Source: Aquanectria penicillioides
Taxonomy: Eukaryota; Ascomycota; Sordariomycetes; Hypocreales; Nectriaceae
NCBI GenBank assembly: GCA_003415625.1
Contig: PYIU01000007.1
Coordinates: 1,550,001 to 1,614,000 of the forward strand
DNA length: 64,000 bases
Reading direction: 5' to 3'
Positions 57,934-64,000 of the stretch are shown here, in pieces. How positions within the stretch are numbered: the stretch's first letter is position 1; each line of letters begins with the position of its first letter. The notes under the pieces are model-generated. The model searched no databases and was not told where the DNA came from. It saw only the letters and a program-made list of their open reading frames with translations. A program made the position numbers and the translations under genes.

Positions 57934-59884
57934 ATGTCCCTCGCTTGTGAATGCGTTCCCGATCGCCGTTCAAATAAGTCCAGAAATCCTTGTAACTCTA
58001 CGACTCAAAAGGCACGAAGACTGGCGATGCCAGCCCCAGAGAATTCCGCCATGGCCGAATGGCATGATGAGGCCTGCAATCAGCCCGACCTATTCTCTGC
58101 CGACGGCATGATCCGCTGCCTCAGATGTGGGTCGTTTCAGCTACAGAAGCATAATAACCCTATAGGTCGTGATTTGAGTGACTATAGGACGAAATATAGT
58201 TACGAAGCGCTCTCATCCGACACTCAAATACGGCTTGTTTCTCTCCTTGCAGGCAACTTCGATGATCCGATCCGATGTACTATCACAACCGCACAACCAT
58301 CTATCCAGTTGGACTACGAGGCCATCTCTTATACTTGGGCTGACGAATCCGGTAATTCAGAGATGCCTTGTTTCGTCTTATTAAACGGCTTCGAGTTTCC
58401 TGTCACTACCAACTGCGCCATGGCTCTCCGGCGGGTTCGAAGTCGAGTCGCCGCCAAGGCTGTCTGGATCGACGCAATCTGCATCAACCAGGAAAACGAC
58501 AGGGAAAGGAACCACCAGTTTCACCTTATGCCTCAGATATACACCAGAGCGACGCGTGTTGTCATTTACGTAGGAGAGCCATCGAAAGTTGAGAAAGATC
58601 TACTACTGTTCCTATCACAAGGTAACGATGAGAACAGCTTCGACGTGGCTCTGCTATGACACAGCACTAGGTTCTTTCTTCTCCAGACGCTTTTTCTGGC
58701 GTGTTTGGGTTCTACGGGAGGTTTTATTAGCCAGAAACCATGTTCTTATCTGCGGGGAGTGCATGCTGCCTTGGTCTTCGTTTCAAGATATCCTACCTAC
58801 AAAAACACATCCGCGGGATCCCTCCAAGCACTACCGGCCCAGGCTTCACCTCTCTAGAACTATGGCCTTTACTACTACAGATAAAGCTCAGCCAATATAG
58901 AGACGCACGTGATCTACTCAGCCTTCTTGATACTGCCCGCCAAAGCAAAGCATCGGACCCGAGGGACAAGGTGTTTGCCCTGTTCGGGCTCATCTTCCGT
59001 GCTCAGAGCGACTGCCTCGTGGCAGACTACACCAAAACCACTAAAGAGGTCTATATGAACATGGCCGAGTGGATCGCCAGCAGATTTGGTGTGCCCGAGC
59101 TACTAGCCAGGGCCTTTGACGTCGTTCGAGAAAGCGATGCTAGGGTATCTCTAGCCATTCCTGCGTGGGCACCGAACTGGACCGTAGAAACGGCACCGCG
59201 TCTGTTCTCAATCCTCGAACCCATGCACAACAAAGCAGATATAAAGCACAAGTCTGCTCTGGGATCGCTGCCAATCAAGGTTGACATTGACGCTGAAACC
59301 ATGAGCTTCCCGGTCGTGAATGGGACCCAGGCCGTTGAGGAATTTCGGAAATCGCAGGGCTTGCAAGATTACGACCTTTGGCTGATAGGACTCGAGGGAT
59401 GGCAGAGGTTCGGAATCGTCGGCTTCCAAAACTGGCAATGTGCTCTTGCAAGTTCACCAGGGGCACTTTTGAACTCTCAACCAAGCACACCAGACACAAA
59501 GGAGGACCAACTACTCGTCAAGACCGGTTCTATGCATCTCGTGCCTGAGCCGAGTTCGCACATTGGTTTCGACTTTGGAACAGGTTCCGTTGGCATCTCC
59601 GCGACCCCCCCCCCCCCCCCCCCCCAGACGGATGGACATGGGACCACACCGACAACCAAGGAGAGCAAAGATCGGGTCGATTCAGCGAATATGCGCTGTT
59701 CACATCTCCAGAACCAGATGGGCATGGTCTCCTTGTCGGCATCTTAGACATGAGCCAGGCCTTCAGTCCAAACACTGTCCTTTCCAATTTTCAACTCTCA
59801 ACTTTTGAGCAGCTAACTCTAGGACCACAACTGGACGTGATGTCAGACACCAGCTACGGTACACCTGCCTTGCAGAACAACTAG
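57934..59884 (+). pseudogene. HET-domain (heterokaryon incompatibility) gene, three frame slips
   Basis: The HET domain is clear: YEAISYTWAD, then AVWIDAICINQENDRERNHQ, and SFFSRRFFWRVWVLREV. The frame breaks three times. Near 58650-58660 it ends at VALL plus stop, with the domain continuing one base on. A second slip sits at the A5 run 58801-58805, after which IRGIPPSTTGPGF continues with SDPRDKVFALFGL. The third is the 21-C tract at 59605-59625: beyond it the open frame is unlike protein, while the next frame reads DGWTWDHTDNQGEQ to TAG at 59882-59884. HET proteins trigger cell death when unlike strains fuse. As written this gene cannot make a full product. It is a pseudogene, a slippage-prone allele, or a case of sequence error. 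The start could also be the ATG at 58027. Confidence 0.75.
59605..59625 (+). repeat. Poly(C) tract, 21 bases, inside the HET gene
   Basis: The tract would encode a Pro run. It falls exactly where the HET reading frame is lost; one more C, or two fewer, would rejoin the upstream and downstream frames. Confidence 0.85.
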
Positions 59885-60705
59885 ATTAAGCGCGAGATGT
59901 GATCCCAATGCACCAACTAACATGGCCCGCGCGTTAGCTTCGCTATTTAAAAATCGGCTGGTAGGGACTCCTGCGGTCAAAATAAGGTTGCTTCTCACCA
60001 AGCACAGGCCAAACATAGATCTCAGATATACAGATCTTCGCTTATATCTCGTAAAACACATGATTTTGGAAGGATTCGGGCTCTAAGGCCACAACGAGTT
60101 TTGAAGAAGAAATTGAATTCTCAACCCAGAACTACTCACAATATCCTCCGTATCACTTGCCCTCAAGTATTCACTCTTCATATGAGTCATAAACTGGCAG
60201 CTTAAAATAGGACCCTTGGGAATGTAACTTTGGCTCATTGGCCTTTGCTGAAAATCAAGCACGACTTTCTACATTCTCCTGGAGAATCAACCGACACAGC
60301 TCCTCCCCGGTATCCGTTCCATTTGCCTCCATACTTCGTAACACCTTTGGGTAATATGTTTGTTGCCCTATTTCCAGATGCTGAACCCCAACCCCACCTC
60401 AGACAGCATCCGCCAAACATAAAAAGACAAAAGAAAAAAACTGAACACCCTACCATTGCATTTTCAAGACTGTCGAGAGGTCGTAGCCCAAAGAACAAGA
60501 GAGCAGTTGAGAAAAATGAAACGAGAAAAAAATCACCAAACGCCCACTCGTAATGCATGCATGCTGATTGTCCGTTGTTTCCCGTGGTGCACCCCTTTCC
60601 GCCGAATTACCCAATGAACCCCCAACCCGGTCTGGTCCGACCACTGCTACAACCGCGGCCCGAATTGTTGTGAAATTTTTGTAGGAGTTATACCCTTGTT
60701 AGTTT
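59885..60705. other. Intergenic, convergent 3' ends
   Basis: Lies between the HET gene (+) and the mitochondrial carrier (-). AT-rich, with several A runs near 60430. No gene recognised. Confidence 0.5.
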
Positions 60706-62026
60706 TTATAACTTCCCCTGTTCATCAAGCGTGTTGATGTGTTTCTTGATGAATTCAAATGATGAGAAAAAGATAGCATTGACCACACATGACCTGCTCA
60801 TTGATACGCCAAGACCGCGGTACATGTGGCGCTTAAAGAACTCAATCTTGGGAGCAGGTTCGACCGTCTGGCCTTTTGAGTACAGGAGAGAGTTGCGTTG
60901 GTAAATACTCTTGGCAGAATCAATGGGATCTGGACAAGTAACCGTCAGCCGAGGCCCAAGGATGAGGCCAAAATCAAGAAATGCTTACAGATCATGGCCC
61001 ATGAGACCAACCCGCACATGCCACCTGCAGCAACCACAGCCAGTTTGTTGCTGTTCGGGTGATCGCCGGCAAAAGTGTTTCCGATTTGCTTGCCGCTCTC
61101 ATACACCATGAAATAGATTGCCGTTCCTAGGGTATCGCGTACTATAGAAATCGTTGATTAGACTTGGCTGTGGCTTCAGTATATAGAGGGACGCACATAA
61201 GTGGAGATTGAATCCAGTGTAGAGCCCAAGAACGCCACGGTGCTTGATGATGTTGGCCATCGTTCTCAAAGTGCCCTTATTTTGGTAGCTAGCAGCCACA
61301 GCATGGCTGCCCTTGCTTCCGCCCCCTCGCTCAGCAAGCAGGACGGAGACCTGGGCACTGAGTTTGGTGAGCTCAAAGGGGCAGGCTAGAAAAGTGATTG
61401 CAGAACCAGCTGTCGCACCGGCTGCACCAAAGCACGCGACGGAGTACAGATTGGGGTAGGTGCCGTGACGATTGACGTGTCCGATAATGTCGAATCCGAA
61501 GTTGCGTTTCACCCAAGCAGCGTAAGAATACTTGGCACGTTGATAGATGGAGAAGGAGATTGTTCGTACGAGGGTAATGCTGGCCATTGGGGCCGTAACA
61601 CCTGTAGCAGGAACAATTGGTCAGTCCTAGGCCTGCAAAACAAACCAAGAGTAAGGTCATTGAATCCCATACCTCGGAAAAATCCACCCAGTCTCTCGGT
61701 ATGATAGGTATGGCGAACACAATCGAGAAAACCCTTGTACTGATATGTCTGCATGCGCGTCTTCACGCTATCGAGGGGGAAGGCGGCGAGGGTTGAAAAT
61801 ACGCTGGAGGTGCTGGCAGCTATCTCCGTGCGATAGTGCTTCACGAAGCGGTAGCTATTGCCATTGGGGTCGATCGCGGGAGTAGGGTAGCGCTCGTCGT
61901 CGCCTCGCCGTCGCGTCGTCCTCCAGCGGCGTGTGGCATGATGGTAGTGGTTGCAGCTGGGGATGGCAGTGGCGATGGCGACGAGCCTGGGACATGTTGG
62001 TGGACCAGTCTGGCCTCAGCAGTCAT
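60706..62026 (-). CDS. Mitochondrial carrier protein (SLC25 family), one frame slip near the N-terminus
   Basis: Exons 62026-61673, 61601-61197, 61141-60989 and 60929-60706; introns of 71, 55 and 59 nt are in phase. The three tandem carrier repeats each show the PxD/ExxK signature: FPLDSVKTRMQTY, CPFELTKLSAQV and YPIDSAKSIYQRN. Also seen are GFFRGVTAPMASITLV and LLRDTLGTAIYF. The only in-frame start is in another frame (MTAEARLVHQ at 62026). That frame reads MPHAAGGRRDGE up to the GG at 61903-61904, and the carrier frame begins GDDERYPTPAID right there; one missing G explains it. The protein should move a small metabolite across the inner mitochondrial membrane. The substrate is not evident: the second repeat's Glu-Leu instead of a basic pair is unusual but does not settle it. 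Confidence 0.85.
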
Positions 62027-63896
62027 AGCTTCCCACTCTCCCAGAGAGGGGGAAAGCAATTGAGGGCCTCAGACCGTAGGCTCGTAGAGGAAGAGAGGAT
62101 CAGATGAGGTGGAGAGATTGGCAAGAATGCGGGCGCGATCGCAGCACGGCCAGTCGCGAGAAGCCGCTGGTTCCATCCAGACGCCGGGAAGCGCAAATCG
62201 GAAAACGGAAAGCGGGCGGGCGAATCTGTGGGACGTCGGTGGCGGGTGGGTAGTGCGCTGCGCTGTGGACGGTAGGCGGTGGGCGGCTTTTCGACTGTGG
62301 CTCGGGCGCTCGGGCGTCCGGCAGGACGGCGGCGGCGTCGAACGGCAGCAGCTACAGCACGAGTTCGTATGCGCTCTCTAGTTCGGTGGGGAGAGTGAAG
62401 GGAGGGTGAGGGACAAGTTGGGTGGGAGCGGAGGGTTGCGAGAGGGTTTGCTTTTGAAGCTGGAGCTTTTGAGTCAGGAGGGCGGGGGCGGGAATGGGAA
62501 GGCACGAGGGGGCGTCGTCCGAGGGCATGCTATCCCGTGTGCCGTCACTGTTACTGAATTGGGCAGAATCTGAGGCTAGTAAGTGTAGGAAGGGACGGAA
62601 CTCGTCGAGGAGTGCATGTTGGAGGACAGTGGGGGAGGGGGGTGCTTGCCGTGTGTGATGCCGTTCCGGAACCCTGCCGATGGACGCTATCTTTGCCCGC
62701 CAAGATTGCCGTTGCTAGGTGCCTTTTTAGGGGACCAGCCGCTAAAACATCCCCTGTAGGATGAGCCGGTTTTCAGTGTCCGGGTTTGTGCAGAATGGAG
62801 GCACATGGCCTCGCTTCCAAGTAGCTGTACAAGCCTGATATTGGATGCATCCATCTTGCCTCGTCCATTCACATGCTTTCTTTTACAAATATCAGCCCAT
62901 TTACCTGTACCCGTGGTTTCAGCTCTACATCTTCTTGTAAGTCGCCCATGTCTCTCTTACACCCAACGTTGTGGTTCACGCTTGGGCCAACATCGAGCCA
63001 TCTCATTTTCGATGCCGAGATTGACATGCGGCCTCACTGCACCCCAGAAGAGTCCCGAGATAGATCTCTCATCTTATCCGACGCGCCCGATCCTCCCAAC
63101 AATCACCCGGTTCGGCCGACACACACAAAATCCAAAATCCACGACTACAACTACAACCACAATCACAACTCCATCTGACCATCTACTGTTTACGCCAGGA
63201 CACCATCACCTCACACCCAGATCGCTGTGCGGACTTTCATGTCCGGTACCTTCGTCGCCCAATGGCGGCCTCGGCATGGCCCTTCCCCACCCTTCACGTC
63301 CTGACTCCGCCCGCAGAAGCGGCTGCCGCTTGGTTAGCCGCGTTTACCCCGAGCCCATGATGACATCTCAGCCCTGGCCGGGCCATATACAACCCCAGCC
63401 TCCCAGGAGCAGCAATTGATCTACCTTTCGCTCAGTTTCCGTGACATGCAATATGCATCCCCACTGCGTCGCCCTCAGTCAGAAAATCCAGCGGTGCGCC
63501 GGTGACGTGCTGCCTGCGACGAGGGCCTCGCTGCGCAGCCACCACTTCGCTTACATATAATCCTACCTTGGAGAGAGATTGTCACCCGCATATGCACCCC
63601 GTATCCCTTGGAGCACCGTGCCCTTAGATTGCATTTTATAGAACCTACGCGCTACCATACTGTACGTTTTCTACTTGGGGGGAAACGTCATCCTTCCTCG
63701 AAAGCGAGGATTAACGGGGTGACGAAACGCGCCATCGTAGACCTGGTAGAGCCTCACTTGCTGTGACATGACCTGCTCTGGCAGGGCTCGGGCTTGCCTC
63801 TGGATGGTCAGCCCCCGGCGAGCCCAGCGAGTGCTCGAAACCCAACAACCCTAGACCCTCTCTTCATGAATTCATATACAACCTTGCCCAAGATTT
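62027..63896. other. Intergenic upstream of the carrier
   Basis: Very GC-rich at 62100-62500 (carrier promoter and leader), then mixed sequence with CA- and ACA-rich stretches at 63110-63170. Open frames here (for example 62805-63419) have Pro/Ser/Thr-rich, shadow-like content and no recognisable motif. Confidence 0.45.
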
Positions 63897-64000
63897 TCAA
63901 GATCCAGATGCCGCTGCCTCTATGCTCTCGGCGGGGTCTGCTTCGGGAATTTCGGCGGAAGCGACAGGCGCTTGGTCATGCACTGAAGCAAGTCGCTCCT
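63897..64000 (-). CDS. 3' end of an unknown gene (partial)
   Basis: The minus strand from the window edge to TGA at 63897-63899 reads ERLASVHDQAPVASAEIPEA and then DPAESIEAAASGS. The composition is acidic and Ala-rich, like the disordered tail of a real protein, and differs from chance frames around it. The rest of the gene is beyond the window, so no function can be given. Confidence 0.45.
   Translation of the reverse strand, partial: ERLASVHDQAPVASAEIPEADPAESIEAAASGS

Noticed and set aside
62023..62505. 160-codon minus frame upstream of the carrier
   Set aside because: Pro/Ser/Arg-rich product of GC-rich leader sequence; the carrier start is better placed at 62026.
1..64000. tRNA, rRNA, CRISPR arrays or intact transposons
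   Set aside because: No B-box-like GGTTCRANTCC with a matching arm, no rRNA segment, no spaced direct repeats and no transposase or integrase motif was found by eye; a tRNAscan or RepeatMasker run would be decisive.

Overview
The window comes from a filamentous ascomycete. Genes carry short introns (43-90 nt; two longer ones are about 200 and 430 nt) with GT-AG ends and CTAAC/CTGAC branch-like sites. The gene families (SesA-NACHT-ankyrin NLR, HET protein, BAHD-like acyltransferase) and the codon use suggest a Sordariomycete, probably Hypocreales; the species cannot be fixed from sequence alone. I rebuilt exons by hand from frame, splice sites and family motifs.

Layout. 1-9.3 kb: 3' part of a Reb1-like Myb factor, APC10/DOC1, an aquaporin and a small membrane protein. 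9.9-18.2 kb: accessory stretch with a decayed Gfd2/YDR514C-like RNase H-fold gene, a complete NLR (SesA-NACHT-ankyrin), a secreted M28 peptidase and a relic exon of a membrane protein. 18.2-23.6 kb: gene desert. 23.6-31.6 kb: a small coiled-coil protein, a secreted aspartic protease and the ER chaperone LHS1. 32.6-46.5 kb: an acyltransferase lacking its catalytic His, HUB1 with an RD/RS extension, a YAG7-type RNA-binding protein, CENP-W divergent from prefoldin 4, an MFS transporter and a large unknown protein. 49-57.4 kb: MET6, an AT-hook protein and THR4. 57.9-64 kb: a broken HET-domain gene, a mitochondrial carrier and the 3' tip of a further gene.

Functionally this is mostly core chromosome: rDNA-type Myb factor, anaphase-promoting complex, kinetochore, chaperones, splicing modifier, methionine and threonine synthesis. 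Two self/non-self recognition genes (NLR, HET) and fast-evolving accessory genes are scattered among them. No coherent biosynthetic cluster is present.

The most striking structural signal is that five genes read cleanly only if single-base frame slips are allowed, nine in all, mostly at homopolymers. Four other long reading frames are intact. This is either consensus error or, in the HET gene, possibly real variation at a 21-C tract. Two tiny genes, CENP-W and prefoldin 4, are split into such short exons that ordinary ORF calling misses them.
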